Both the position numbers and the translations under genes were made by a program. Below are positions 15,228 through 25,689 of a stretch of 64,000 nucleotides of DNA, piece after piece. Within the stretch, counting starts at the first letter, position 1; every line of letters starts with the position of its first letter. The notes below the pieces were generated by a model that was not told where the DNA came from, did not search any database, and saw nothing but the letters and a program-made list of their open reading frames with translations. Source of the DNA: Peptacetobacter sp900550335 (lineage in GTDB: Bacteria > Bacillota > Clostridia > Peptostreptococcales > Peptostreptococcaceae); assembly GCF_047528295.1 (NCBI RefSeq), contig NZ_CP180001.1, forward strand, positions 1,426,001 through 1,490,000. The letters run 5' to 3'.

Positions 15228-17309
15228 CTGAGTTCGTTAGGTGATATAAAAGTAAAAATATCTGCATTAGCTGATGGATTTAGTGAAACTATAAATGAAG
15301 TAGCTGATAGTTTAGAAGATTTAGATAAAAAAGGAGAAGGTACTGCATCATCTGCTCGGCGTTGGGGAGATAGATTTACTGATATGGGTAAGACATTATC
15401 TAAAGCTGGAGTTGCGGTAACAGGAGCAGTTGGTGCTATGGTTATGGCAGGTTCTAAATGGTCGGCTGAGGTAGCAGGTCAGCAGTTCTTATATAATAAC
15501 TTGGATACTGCTATACAAAAGACTATAACGAGTGAAAGTCGGCACGCTAACTCTATAGGACTTACAGAGCAACAGTATAAAAATTCTGCTACAAGCATAG
15601 CTACATATTATAAAAATATGGGTATGACTACTCAAGAAACTTCAAGATTATCTGCTGAAAGTATGAATCTTGTTGCGGATCTAGCAGCAATAACTGATAT
15701 GCCATTTGATGAAGCTATGGATAGATTTAAGAGTGGTTTAATGGGTAACTATGAAGCCTTAGATGCCTTCGGGATAAATGTATCAGCACGGTCACTTGAA
15801 AATAGTGAGTTTGTCAAAGGGTTAGGAAAATCTTGGAATCAGTTATCAGATAATGAAAAGATGATGGCAGTTTACAATGAGATAGTTAGACAGTCTAGTT
15901 CAGCTCAAGGACTAGCTAAACAGGAAGCTCAGTCTTTCGGTATGCAGATGAAATTATTAAAAGAAAAAATAATGGAAACAGCAGGGGCAATAGGTGAAAA
16001 ATTGCTTCCATATTTGGAACCATTTATACAGAAAATGAATGAGATAGTTGAAGCAGTTGGAAACTTTGCTAATGAACATCCTCAGCTTATGGCTGGTATA
16101 TTGGGTGTAGCTGGTGCTATAGGTGGCTTAATGTTAGTACTTGGACCAGTACTAATGGTTGTTGGTCAGTTGATGACTGGATTTGCATCAGCGACAGTTG
16201 TAGCTGGAGTACTAGGAACAACAGTAGGAGCAATGGCTCTAGTATTTGTAAAAGTTATAGCGGTAATAGGTGCTGTTATAGCTATAGGAGCACTTTTATA
16301 TGCTAATTGGGATACTATTAAACGGAAAGCTCTTGAATTGTGGCAAAACATTAAAATAGCTTGGAATAGTATTAAACGGTCTACGATACAAATTTGGAAT
16401 AGTATAAAAACAACTATTACAAATGTATGGAACAATTTAAAATCAACTGCTACTAATATATTTAATAATATCAAAACAGTTATTTCAAATATATGGAATA
16501 ATGTAAAAACAATTACAATAAACACATGGAACAACTTGAAAAGTGGATTAACTAGTATGTGGAATGGACTAAAATCTGTTGCAACAAGTGTATTTAATGC
16601 AATCAAAACAGTTATTTCAAATATATGGAACAATGTAAAATCAACTACTACATCAATTTGGAACAGTATTAAAAGTAGTATAACTAGTATACTTAATGGA
16701 ATAAAATCAACATTCACTAATATATTAAATGCTATAAAAAATGCTGTTAAAACAGGAATGAACAATGTAAAAAGCACTATGGTAAATATAATGAATCAAG
16801 CCAAGAGTGCTATAAGTAACATGGTTGGACGGTTTGCAAGTGTTGGTAGAAATATCGTAAATGGTATAGCGAATGGTATAAAATCTGGAGCGAGTGCAGT
16901 AATTAATGCAGCTGCAAATGTAGCTAAAAGTGCATTAAATGCAGCTAAGAAATTTCTTGGAATACATTCTCCTTCTAAGGTTATGGCACAAGAAGTTGGT
17001 AGATTCATTCCAAGTGGTATGGCTGTAGGTATTACCGCTAATATAGATAGTTTAAAAAGTGCAGTTAGAGAAATGACTGGTATAGGAATAGAGCCAGCTA
17101 TAGCATCAGTATCTGATATAGACTATAGTGGTGCGATGAATTATCAGAAGTTTAATCCTGGTACAGATAATATAATGAGTGAAGATACTACTCCACAACC
17201 AATGTATATAAACTTTAGATTTGGAAATAGAAAATTCAAAGGATTTGTAAAAGATATAACTAGAGCTCAGGATACAGAGATAGAGCTTATAGAAGAATAT
17301 GGAATATAG
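15228..17309 (+). CDS. Tail tape measure protein, apparent CTG start
   Basis: About 693 residues. It sets tail length and is ejected through the membrane. The N-terminal part is helical and Ala-rich (residues ~50-230). Hydrophobic segments lie near residues 285-350. Residues ~365-510 are a run of repeats with Trp every 11 residues (IWNSIK, VWNNLK, IFNNIK, IWNNVK and so on). The motif FLGIHSPSKVMAQEVG is near residue 580. AAGGAGG at 15213-15219 is placed 8 bases before CTG at 15228. No ATG, GTG or TTG lies in frame before 15384, where 52 residues of good N-terminal sequence would be lost. Confidence 0.88.
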   Translation: MSSLGDIKVKISALADGFSETINEVADSLEDLDKKGEGTASSARRWGDRFTDMGKTLSKAGVAVTGAVGAMVMAGSKWSAEVAGQQFLYNNLDTAIQKTITSESRHANSIGLTEQQYKNSATSIATYYKNMGMTTQETSRLSAESMNLVADLAAITDMPFDEAMDRFKSGLMGNYEALDAFGINVSARSLENSEFVKGLGKSWNQLSDNEKMMAVYNEIVRQSSSAQGLAKQEAQSFGMQMKLLKEKIMETAGAIGEKLLPYLEPFIQKMNEIVEAVGNFANEHPQLMAGILGVAGAIGGLMLVLGPVLMVVGQLMTGFASATVVAGVLGTTVGAMALVFVKVIAVIGAVIAIGALLYANWDTIKRKALELWQNIKIAWNSIKRSTIQIWNSIKTTITNVWNNLKSTATNIFNNIKTVISNIWNNVKTITINTWNNLKSGLTSMWNGLKSVATSVFNAIKTVISNIWNNVKSTTTSIWNSIKSSITSILNGIKSTFTNILNAIKNAVKTGMNNVKSTMVNIMNQAKSAISNMVGRFASVGRNIVNGIANGIKSGASAVINAAANVAKSALNAAKKFLGIHSPSKVMAQEVGRFIPSGMAVGITANIDSLKSAVREMTGIGIEPAIASVSDIDYSGAMNYQKFNPGTDNIMSEDTTPQPMYINFRFGNRKFKGFVKDITRAQDTEIELIEEYGI

Positions 17310-17322
17310 GAGGGTGGCAAAT

Positions 17323-18102
17323 ATGAAAGAAGAAGTATCTTTTTTAGAAAAAGAGAGTAAAGGCTACCCTCTTAAATTATATGTAAATGGAATATGCTTA
17401 GATGATGCAATAGAGGGTTTCAATACTCTTAATGTATTTGGTAGAACAGTAGCTCATAAGAAAGTAAATATAACTGAGGGCACTGATAATGGTGGCTTTA
17501 TGAGTTCCAATAGATACAAAACAAGAAAGCTAACAGTCGAGTATTGGATAAAAGCAAAAGATAATAAGGCTCTCATAAAAAGTTTTGAGAAGCTGAACAA
17601 GATATTAGAAGGAGATAATCTTGACATAGTAGTAAATGATGAAAAATTCCATTATTTTGGAGTAGTGTCTGAATTTAAAGAAATAAACGATACTACTAAT
17701 TGGATATACAGTAAATTTGATATTGTGTGTTTAGATCCTTTTAAATATAGTGATATATATTCTATTAAATTTGATAGAAAGACTAATTTCCCATATCTAT
17801 TTTTACATGAAACTATACCAGATTCTATAGAAGTAGATTTAAAAGGAGATTGTGATATTGTAAAAATTACAAATACAACTAATGGAAAAAGTATTATCTT
17901 AAATGGAAGATTTAAAAATGGAGATAATATACTAGTTGATATTAAAAATAGTAATGTAGTTTATAACCGAAGAAATAATTTAAATATGCTCAATCTACTT
18001 AGTGATTTTGAAGATTTTACAATGAATTTTGATGATGAGATTGTAGTAGTAGGTTCTTCATCAGACTCTTGTACTATAAAATTCAGAGAAAGGAGACTAT
18101 AG
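17323..18102 (+). CDS. Distal tail protein (Dit, Siphovirus tail family)
   Basis: A 259-residue protein. GFNTLNVFGRTVAHKKVNI near residue 30 and the RKLTVEYWIKAKD strand are typical of Dit N-terminal domains, which form the hub ring between tail tube and baseplate. The C-terminal galectin-like part is present. AGGAGG at 17307-17312 fits the ATG at 17323; an earlier ATG at 17299 lies in the tape measure end. Confidence 0.8.
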   Translation: MKEEVSFLEKESKGYPLKLYVNGICLDDAIEGFNTLNVFGRTVAHKKVNITEGTDNGGFMSSNRYKTRKLTVEYWIKAKDNKALIKSFEKLNKILEGDNLDIVVNDEKFHYFGVVSEFKEINDTTNWIYSKFDIVCLDPFKYSDIYSIKFDRKTNFPYLFLHETIPDSIEVDLKGDCDIVKITNTTNGKSIILNGRFKNGDNILVDIKNSNVVYNRRNNLNMLNLLSDFEDFTMNFDDEIVVVGSSSDSCTIKFRERRL

Positions 18103-18103
18103 G

Positions 18104-20749
18104 ATGCTTTATTTGTTTGATAAAAATGAAAATCTTATAAAGATAATACCTAGGGAACAGATTGAAACAGCTATATCAACAGAAAAATTAAACAATATAA
18201 TGACTATAGATGTTGATTTAGCATCTGTAAAATACTCTGACATATCTAATGCTGAGTATATAGGACACTTTGATTATCAGAATAAAGAAAAGTTTCTAAT
18301 GTATAGAATAACTAACAATATATTACAAAATTCTAGTAGTATAAAAGGCATCCATATTCTATTCGACGAATTGAAAGCTAATGGATATATAAGAGACAAG
18401 AGACCAAACAATTTAAGTGCAAGTGATGCTCTTGGAACTATATTAGCTGGTACACGTTGGGAAGTTGGAAAAGTATTCACTGAAAATAAGGGGTCTACTA
18501 ATTGGTATGATAAATCAAGACTAGATGCTCTATCTGATTTTTTAAGTGTTTGGAATGTAGAGATAGATTATAGAATCGCATTTAATGGTCAGAAGATTAT
18601 AGGAAGATATGTAGACCTTTATGACGAGATGGGAGAAGATACAGGCAGAAGGTTAGTCTATGGTAGTAATGCTATAGATATAAAAGCTGAAGAAATTAAG
18701 AGTAATATCTACACAGCTCTTATAGGTAGAGGGAAAGGTGAAGAGAAAACAGATGAATCTGGAGAATCTACTGGAGGATATGGTAGAAGAATAGATTTTA
18801 AAGATGTTGAATGGAAAAAAGAAAATGGTGATCCTGTAGACAAACCTTTAGGACAAGAGTATGTTGAGTTAAAAGAAGCAACTGCTTTATATGGATATTC
18901 TGATGGAAGTCCTAGAATTAGAATTACAGAATTTAGTGATTGCGATAATAAAGAGGAGCTTTTAAAACTTACTTATGCAGAATTAGTTGATGCAGCTAGA
19001 CCTAAAGTAGAGCTAACTACAGAAGTAAATAGAATAGGTACTACTAATTTAGGTGATTCAGTTAATATAATCAGAAAAGATATAGGATTATATTATACTG
19101 CTAGAGTATTTCAAATCGAAAGAAATCTACTAGATGATAGCTTAACTAAAATATCTTTAGGTGATTATATTCCAACATCAGCAGAAAAGAAAAATAAAGA
19201 TTATAAAGATAGATTAGATAAAATTAATGATGCTCTGAATGATTTTATGGATAAGTCCCATCAAACTGATGAGGACTTTTTAAAATTACTTCAAGAAGGG
19301 TTAGAACAGAGCTACTACAATGATGATGGATACAACTATGAGTTAAAAGTTGATAATGAATGGAATCTTCCTGCAGGGTACTATTCGTTTGATAAACCTA
19401 TAAATCAGAATCCTAGTAAAGTAATTTATATGGGTGCTGGTAAGATAGCTATAGCAAATAGTAAAAAAGCTGATGGTAGTTGGAGATGGACTACATTCGG
19501 TACTGGTGATGGATTTGTAGCTGACACAATAGTAGCTGGAGTATTAAAAGGTGGTAAAGTTAAATGGAATCTTGAAACTGGCGAGTTTATTATTGGAAAC
19601 AATGCTGAAGATTTTAAACTTAAATTTGATGGTGAATCTCTTATATTTGGCTCTCAATCTTTGGGAAAAGATAATATGACACAAGAGTTAAAAGAAGAAT
19701 TAAAAGGTGAACAAGGTCCACCAGGAGAGCCGGGAGAACCTGGAACAGATGCAACTCTTCCACAATGGTGGCATGATTGGAATCAATCAACAACTACTAT
19801 AAATGGAGATTATATTTTAACTCCTAGAATGTATGTAGGAAGTTCTAACAGAGGAGTATTTTTTGGTAATAATGTAGTACAATCAGGTGGACGATACTTA
19901 AGTGGATTGGTTGGATATTGGTCTCCAGATGTTACATTCCATTTAGATACAGACGGAAGATTAACACTTGGGAATAAACCTGGTAGGCAGTTTATTGTAG
20001 ATGGAAGTGGAAATGTAACTTGTCCTAAAATAAAAAGTAGTGAGATAGAAGCTGGAGCTATAACTACTGATATGTTATATCCTGGAGCAAATAACAGAAT
20101 AGTTTTAGAAAGGGGTAAAACTGCTGGAGATGTAAATTCAATGAGTATAGATGTTAATAATGAAGGTATAAGGTTAAAAAAAGACCAGTACACCTACATA
20201 TTAGTTTTTGATGGAGGATTTAGATATTATTATAATGGTGATGCTGTGTTCAACTTAAACACAACATATGAAGAATTGCAAATTACAGATTTAAGTTTAA
20301 TTCCTAAGAATACTCCAGGGAATGCTCTTACATGTGGGAAAAGTTCTTCTAACCGTTATTTTGATAGCTTTTATGCTAGAAAGTATTACGGAAGAAGTTT
20401 AAATATAGGTGAATTTAGTCTTCCAAATAAACTGCAAGAAGAGAAAAAAGATATTTCATATGATTTCTTTAAGAATTTTTCTACAAACTCAAAAGAAATT
20501 TACCTTTCAAAAATCGAAAGTGAAGATAGGATGATGCTTTCAGAAACAGCAAATCAATTTTCTGATGCATATCAAATTGCTGATGATAATCCAGAGATAG
20601 TATTTCAAGACACGAATTTTATAACAGAAACTCAATCTTTAGCATTAGAAAAGATTATAAATAAATTAGATTTATTAGAAAAAGAGAATAAATCTTTAAA
20701 AGAAGAAATTGAAAAACTGAAAGGAGATGGTTCAACGAATGCTCTATAA
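18104..20749 (+). CDS. Tail-associated protein (prophage endopeptidase tail family) with fibre-like C-terminus
   Basis: An 881-residue protein. Residues 1-365 are the Tal/gp18-like hub domain (YLFDKNENLIKIIP, then IHILFDELKANGYI, ending with SLGDYIPTSAEKK). A short collagen-like stretch GEQGPPGEPGEPG is near residue 545. It is followed by a beta-rich fibre region and a C-terminal coiled coil (LLEKENKSLKEEIEKLKG). It forms the tail tip and may carry the receptor-binding extension. It overlaps the next gene, in line with coupled translation. Confidence 0.8.
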   Translation: MLYLFDKNENLIKIIPREQIETAISTEKLNNIMTIDVDLASVKYSDISNAEYIGHFDYQNKEKFLMYRITNNILQNSSSIKGIHILFDELKANGYIRDKRPNNLSASDALGTILAGTRWEVGKVFTENKGSTNWYDKSRLDALSDFLSVWNVEIDYRIAFNGQKIIGRYVDLYDEMGEDTGRRLVYGSNAIDIKAEEIKSNIYTALIGRGKGEEKTDESGESTGGYGRRIDFKDVEWKKENGDPVDKPLGQEYVELKEATALYGYSDGSPRIRITEFSDCDNKEELLKLTYAELVDAARPKVELTTEVNRIGTTNLGDSVNIIRKDIGLYYTARVFQIERNLLDDSLTKISLGDYIPTSAEKKNKDYKDRLDKINDALNDFMDKSHQTDEDFLKLLQEGLEQSYYNDDGYNYELKVDNEWNLPAGYYSFDKPINQNPSKVIYMGAGKIAIANSKKADGSWRWTTFGTGDGFVADTIVAGVLKGGKVKWNLETGEFIIGNNAEDFKLKFDGESLIFGSQSLGKDNMTQELKEELKGEQGPPGEPGEPGTDATLPQWWHDWNQSTTTINGDYILTPRMYVGSSNRGVFFGNNVVQSGGRYLSGLVGYWSPDVTFHLDTDGRLTLGNKPGRQFIVDGSGNVTCPKIKSSEIEAGAITTDMLYPGANNRIVLERGKTAGDVNSMSIDVNNEGIRLKKDQYTYILVFDGGFRYYYNGDAVFNLNTTYEELQITDLSLIPKNTPGNALTCGKSSSNRYFDSFYARKYYGRSLNIGEFSLPNKLQEEKKDISYDFFKNFSTNSKEIYLSKIESEDRMMLSETANQFSDAYQIADDNPEIVFQDTNFITETQSLALEKIINKLDLLEKENKSLKEEIEKLKGDGSTNAL

Positions 20750-22706
20750 TTTCGGTAAAAATAATATAACTATAAGATTTACAGAAAAAGAAATTGAAAA
20801 AGGATTTATAGGAATGACTGGAGATGTAAATACAAGAGGATTTATAGCTACAGTTATAACTGATGATGGACTAGCACTCAATGATGAAACTATAGATATA
20901 AGGCTTCTTATAAGAGAAGAGGATGGAAAAGGTATCTATGAATCAAAGGGTGCTTTTTTAGATGGTGGTAAGTATAAGTTTATAGTTCCAAATGAGGTAT
21001 TTAGAAAAAATCAGACTGTAGATGTACAGTTTGCTCTCTTCGATAAAGAAGCTAAAGAAACACTTCTTTCAGCGGTATTTAAAAGAGATGTAAATAGATC
21101 TCTGCTAGAAAGAGAAACTGATAATGGAGAGCTATTTATCGATTATGATAAAGTTCACGAGTTTTCACTTCATTATGAGGAGAAGATGAATGAGTTAAAA
21201 TCAGTTAGTCAAGAAGGTTTAAATGATATTAATCAAGCTGTAGAAAGTGGATTAAGTAATATAGAACAAAAATCTACAGAGGGATTAAATAATATCAATG
21301 CAGCAGTTACAGAAGGTTTGAACAATATGAGTGAAATAGAATCGAATGTAACTGATATTCAGACTGATATTACAGAGAAAAAAACTAACTTTGACTCTAA
21401 ATATGAACTTGTAAAAGGTACGATAGATAGAGAAGAAGAGAGAATTACTAATGAAAATAAGAGGATAGAAAATGAGAATAAGAGGATAGCTAATAATGAA
21501 GTAGTAGAAGAATGGATAGCTAACCCAGAACAATTCAAAGGTGACCCAGGGACTTCTCTAATATTTAAAGGACAAGTTGATACATCTACATCTCTACCAC
21601 CTACAGCACAACAAAATGATGCATACCAAGCTCAAGATACAAAAGATGTATGGATATGGACTGGCAGTAAGTTTGAAAACTTTGGAAAACTACAAGGACC
21701 AAAGGGAGATACTGGAGAGCAAGGTATTCAGGGGATTCCTGGAGAAAAAGGTGACAAGGGTGACCAAGGAATACAAGGTGTTCAAGGACCTAAGGGTGAC
21801 AAAGGTGAAACTGGAGCAAAGGGTGATACAGGTCTTAAAGGAGATACTGGAGAACAAGGACCTAAGGGTGATAAAGGTGAAACTGGAGCAAAGGGTGATA
21901 CAGGTCTTAAAGGAGATACTGGAGAACAAGGACCTAAGGGTGATAAAGGTGACCCTGGTAAAGATGGAAATACTATAAAAATAATAGATAAAGTAGAAAA
22001 TGAATCAGCTTTACCACCAGATGGAAATCAATTCGGAGATGCTTATGTAGTAGGTAAAGACTTGTATGTTTGGTCTGAAAATGGATGGCTAAATACAGGA
22101 GGATTTGAAGGACCACAAGGAGAGCAAGGTATTCAAGGACCACAAGGTTTAAAAGGTGATAAAGGAGAAAAAGGAGATACTGGTCTCAAAGGTGATAAGG
22201 GAGATACTGGTGCAGTTGGACCACAAGGACCTAAAGGTGACCAAGGTATCCAGGGTGTTCAAGGACCTAAAGGGGATAAAGGTGACCCTGGTAAAGATGG
22301 AGTATCTATAACAGTTGATGATATTCCATTAGCAACAACTTCTTCAGATGGACGAATGTCTAAGGAAGATAAAACAAAACTAGAAAAACATAATAGTGAT
22401 ATAAATTCTATAAAATCTAATAAATCTGATAAATCAACTAAGCAGCAAGTAGTATTACAAGCAGTAAATTGGGTTGGTGATACAGCTCCTTATAGCTATG
22501 AAATTAGCATAGAAGGAATGGATGCAAATAAGAACTGGGAAATTACTAATTCTATAGATCCTTTGATGACAAAAGAAGAATTAAATGCATTTGGAAGAGC
22601 ACAGATTATATGCGGAGAACAAAGTGAAGGATTAATAAAACTAATAGCATATGGCATAAAGCCAGAAATAGACATTAATATTATTGTTATTGTAAGAGGT
22701 GATTAA
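20739..22706 (+). CDS. Baseplate upper protein (BppU-like) with collagen-like fibre
   Basis: About 655 residues. Residues 1-130 are a BppU N-terminal domain (TGDVNTRGFIATVITDDG). A long helical region with EGLNNI repeats follows (residues 150-260). Then come two G-x-y collagen-like blocks, roughly residues 325-410 and 460-530, rich in GDKG, GEQG and GPKG. A small C-terminal domain ends the protein. Trimeric fibre structure is expected. The ATG at 20739 is 13 bases after AAAGGAG; the ATG at 20727 is only one base after it, so the exact start is uncertain. Confidence 0.78.
   Translation: MLYNFGKNNITIRFTEKEIEKGFIGMTGDVNTRGFIATVITDDGLALNDETIDIRLLIREEDGKGIYESKGAFLDGGKYKFIVPNEVFRKNQTVDVQFALFDKEAKETLLSAVFKRDVNRSLLERETDNGELFIDYDKVHEFSLHYEEKMNELKSVSQEGLNDINQAVESGLSNIEQKSTEGLNNINAAVTEGLNNMSEIESNVTDIQTDITEKKTNFDSKYELVKGTIDREEERITNENKRIENENKRIANNEVVEEWIANPEQFKGDPGTSLIFKGQVDTSTSLPPTAQQNDAYQAQDTKDVWIWTGSKFENFGKLQGPKGDTGEQGIQGIPGEKGDKGDQGIQGVQGPKGDKGETGAKGDTGLKGDTGEQGPKGDKGETGAKGDTGLKGDTGEQGPKGDKGDPGKDGNTIKIIDKVENESALPPDGNQFGDAYVVGKDLYVWSENGWLNTGGFEGPQGEQGIQGPQGLKGDKGEKGDTGLKGDKGDTGAVGPQGPKGDQGIQGVQGPKGDKGDPGKDGVSITVDDIPLATTSSDGRMSKEDKTKLEKHNSDINSIKSNKSDKSTKQQVVLQAVNWVGDTAPYSYEISIEGMDANKNWEITNSIDPLMTKEELNAFGRAQIICGEQSEGLIKLIAYGIKPEIDINIIVIVRGD
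21801..21944 (+). repeat. Perfect 72-base tandem repeat in the collagen-like region
   Basis: Two back-to-back copies of a 72-base unit (21801-21872 and 21873-21944), then a partial third copy starting at 21945. Each encodes 24 residues, that is eight G-x-y triplets. Length change by slippage would keep the reading frame. Confidence 0.85.
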
Positions 22707-25637
22707 ATGGCTGGAATTATAGGCATGAGTGGTGTCGGTGGAGGAAGTAGTTATGGTGAAATAATAAATTTCCAAGTTGATGAGGTTGGAAAAACTTGTT
22801 TTTTTGTAAGCTATGATGTAAGAGGTGCAGAAACAGATTGTACCCATAATCTAGTACTTAATGGAAAAGAGCTTGGAGCTGATGGAAAAGTTGGTAACGG
22901 ACACTTTGAATTAACTGTAGCTAACTTAGAACCAGAAATCGAATATGGTGTTCAAATTAAAATTAATAATAATAATAATAATGGGTATGAAGTTTATTCT
23001 AAAACTCTAGCAGTTAAAACAGAAAAATATCCTATTTATAGTGTGATAATAGATGAAACAGACCCAAACCCTAGTACAAGATGTACCTATGCAAATGATT
23101 CTGTAGATATTCCAGTTGCAACACATACATCTTATGGTGGTTGGGAAAATATTTATCCATTTAATAGTACAAGACCATGTGGATTAAAAAATGGAGAGGT
23201 TGTTAAATATATAAATCCTAATGATTATACAAAATATGAAGATGAGACTCCAGTTACAGAAGATGTTGATGTAATGATTGAGATACCAAAATTTTATTGG
23301 AATACAGAAAGAATAGATGATAGTCATATTCGTATAGATATATCACGGTGGAGATATAGTGATTATTGGGATTGTCCAGCTCATACAAGCGGAGATTACG
23401 AGAGTGACTATATTTATGTAGGAGCTTATGAAGGAAGTTTGATAGATAAAAAGATGAGAAGTGTTAGTGGACAAACTCCAAGTAAGGTTACATTTGAAGA
23501 GGGGGAAGAATATTGTACTAGAAATGGTGAAGGATATCATCAGTACAATTATTTCTCTGATTTAGCAATACAAATACTTTATTTAACTGCATATAAAAAT
23601 ACAGATTCGCAATCAGTTTTAGGGCATGGGAATGCTTTTGATATAAAAAATACTGGAAGTTGTGATAATAAAGGTATGGTCTATGGAAAAAAACTAGAGT
23701 ACATAAAAGATGATTCTGGCCAAATTACTGATGATAATGGAGCTGATAAGGAACCAATTAAATTTTTAGGAATAGAAAATCTATATGGTAATACAGCTAC
23801 ATGGTTATCGGGATTATGTACAGATGATTATGGAAATTGGATTATAAATATGAAAAATGATTTATTTAAACCATATGGAATAAATGAAAATTGCATAAAG
23901 GTAAAAAATTCAGTTGTTAGTAAAACTAATTATATTAGTACTCCAAACAAGATAGCGAATGTATTTGGATTTAGAGACACATTATTTTTACCAAGTGGAA
24001 CTATAGGTGTAAATAAGTTTGGAGTTCCTGAATATTACTGTGACACATTTAGGGTTGAAGCAAATAGTGTAGCCATGAAAGGTGAGAATGATAAATTATA
24101 TTGGAATAATGCTGGTATCTTTAATTTGAGTTTAAATACAAAAAAAGATATGAATATTAAAGTAAATTCGAGATTAGTTTATATTCCACCTAATCCAGAA
24201 TCTAAGGTATTTGGAGTAAGAGTAAACGAAACAGTAAGATTTGCAGAGCAAGCAGTAACTTTAATAGAAGATTCTACTAATATAGAACAACCACAAAGAA
24301 TAGAGCATACAAGAATAGTAAAGGAAGCAATAGAAGTTCCAATTGAAGAAATTCCTATGACTATTCCAGAATTAGATGAAGGCACTGTAGAAGGATCTAA
24401 CAATAAAGATATACCACAGACATTAGAAGAACTTAATGAAGGCATTGTTGAAATGGATAAAAATGGAGATACTTTAGTAACAGAAGATACTCCTATGACG
24501 ATACCAGAACTTGAAGAGGATAAACCAAAGACTAGAATCGAATATGTAGATAAAGTGGAGCATTATTATACAATGAATAATGGAGACTATGAATGGATTT
24601 ATCCATACTCATTGATAAGACCTGTTGCTCTTAAAGATGGGAAAATAGTTGAATACATAGAAAAAGAAGATTTTTCTAAATATATAAATGGAAGCAACAT
24701 TACAGATGATATTGATGTAATGATTGAATTTCCTAAGTTATACATATGTGTAGAAAAAGTTAATTTTGAAGAGTATGAAGTTAAAATCTCTAATAGAAAA
24801 ATAAATGAAAAATATATATGTCCTGCTCATACAGTTGGAACAAAAGAAGTAAATAATATTTATATAGCTGCATATGAAGCATCACAAGATGCTACTGGAA
24901 AAATAAGAAGCCAGAGCGGAAAGAAACCTATAACAAATATGACTTTAACTAATTTTAGAGCTAAGTGTCAGGAAAGAGGTAAAGGATATAATTCATTTAA
25001 CTATTATTCAGCTTTATTATTAGAAGCACTACAGTTAATAATGTATCCATATCTTAATTGTCAGTGGACGAATGGTATTGGATATGGAAATGTAGGAAAT
25101 ACAGCACTATTAAATACAGGTCAACTAGATAAATTTGGAATGACATACGGATATACATATGATAAGAATAAGGCAATGAAATTCTTAGGTATTGAAAACT
25201 TATGGGGAAATACTGCAACATTAGTTGATGGTATATTTGCATCTACTTCAAATGGTATAAATTCAATTTCTATATCTAAAAATGATATATTCAATGATAC
25301 TGGAGAAGGGTATGAGAAATTTGATAATGTTGCATTTTCTAATGGAAATCAGTATATCGTTAAGGTTCATGCTGATTCTAAATTAGGATTTATAGCAAAA
25401 GAATTTGCTAATATGGATATTTATAATGAAGATAGAAGTGTTTATTATACTACTCTATATTCAGATTCTACAAATATAAAAGCTGGCAGTTCATTTACTT
25501 ATGGAGGATCATATAAAGATTTAAAAGTAGATTCTACTTTAAAAATAGAAATTCCGACTGCTGGAGTATTCTGTTTAAGAAATGAAGCTACAAGTGCAAC
25601 AGTTGGTGGAAGATTGATTTATATTCCAGAGAGCTAA
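22707..25637 (+). CDS. Large tail protein, receptor-binding candidate with two related ~350-residue modules
   Basis: A 976-residue protein that starts right after the BppU stop. Residues 1-110 are a beta-sandwich-like N-terminal domain. Module 1 (about 145-495) and module 2 (about 625-976) share the same order of motifs: a WxxIYP start, DVDVMIEIPK or DIDVMIEFPK, CPAHT, YIxAYE, a NYxSxL helix, KFLGIENLxGNTAT and a terminal RLxYIP. The link between them is Glu/Pro-rich with MTIPELxE repeats. The LGIENLWGNTAT motif and overall pattern resemble the C-type-lectin-like/FGE fold of phage adhesins. It is the last structural gene. Confidence 0.7.
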   Translation: MAGIIGMSGVGGGSSYGEIINFQVDEVGKTCFFVSYDVRGAETDCTHNLVLNGKELGADGKVGNGHFELTVANLEPEIEYGVQIKINNNNNNGYEVYSKTLAVKTEKYPIYSVIIDETDPNPSTRCTYANDSVDIPVATHTSYGGWENIYPFNSTRPCGLKNGEVVKYINPNDYTKYEDETPVTEDVDVMIEIPKFYWNTERIDDSHIRIDISRWRYSDYWDCPAHTSGDYESDYIYVGAYEGSLIDKKMRSVSGQTPSKVTFEEGEEYCTRNGEGYHQYNYFSDLAIQILYLTAYKNTDSQSVLGHGNAFDIKNTGSCDNKGMVYGKKLEYIKDDSGQITDDNGADKEPIKFLGIENLYGNTATWLSGLCTDDYGNWIINMKNDLFKPYGINENCIKVKNSVVSKTNYISTPNKIANVFGFRDTLFLPSGTIGVNKFGVPEYYCDTFRVEANSVAMKGENDKLYWNNAGIFNLSLNTKKDMNIKVNSRLVYIPPNPESKVFGVRVNETVRFAEQAVTLIEDSTNIEQPQRIEHTRIVKEAIEVPIEEIPMTIPELDEGTVEGSNNKDIPQTLEELNEGIVEMDKNGDTLVTEDTPMTIPELEEDKPKTRIEYVDKVEHYYTMNNGDYEWIYPYSLIRPVALKDGKIVEYIEKEDFSKYINGSNITDDIDVMIEFPKLYICVEKVNFEEYEVKISNRKINEKYICPAHTVGTKEVNNIYIAAYEASQDATGKIRSQSGKKPITNMTLTNFRAKCQERGKGYNSFNYYSALLLEALQLIMYPYLNCQWTNGIGYGNVGNTALLNTGQLDKFGMTYGYTYDKNKAMKFLGIENLWGNTATLVDGIFASTSNGINSISISKNDIFNDTGEGYEKFDNVAFSNGNQYIVKVHADSKLGFIAKEFANMDIYNEDRSVYYTTLYSDSTNIKAGSSFTYGGSYKDLKVDSTLKIEIPTAGVFCLRNEATSATVGGRLIYIPES

Positions 25638-25653
25638 AAGGGGCTCTTTTTTT
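25630..25653 (+). terminator. Terminator after tail genes
   Basis: AGAGC (25630-25634) pairs with GCTCT (25643-25647), followed by seven T. An overlapping alternative stem, AAAAGGGGC with GCCCCTTTT (25636-25664), could also form. Confidence 0.6.
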
Positions 25654-25689
25654 ATGCCCCTTTTTAAAATTTTTTAGGAGGTGATGTTT

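Noticed and set aside
16166..16777. 203-residue minus-strand ORF in the tape measure gene
   Set aside because: It is a reverse-strand shadow of the Trp/Asn repeat region with no start signal.
21690..21978. Alternative ORFs and possible CRISPR-like repeat in the collagen region
   Set aside because: The repeats are contiguous coding G-x-y triplets without spacers. The alternate frames only mirror the repeat.
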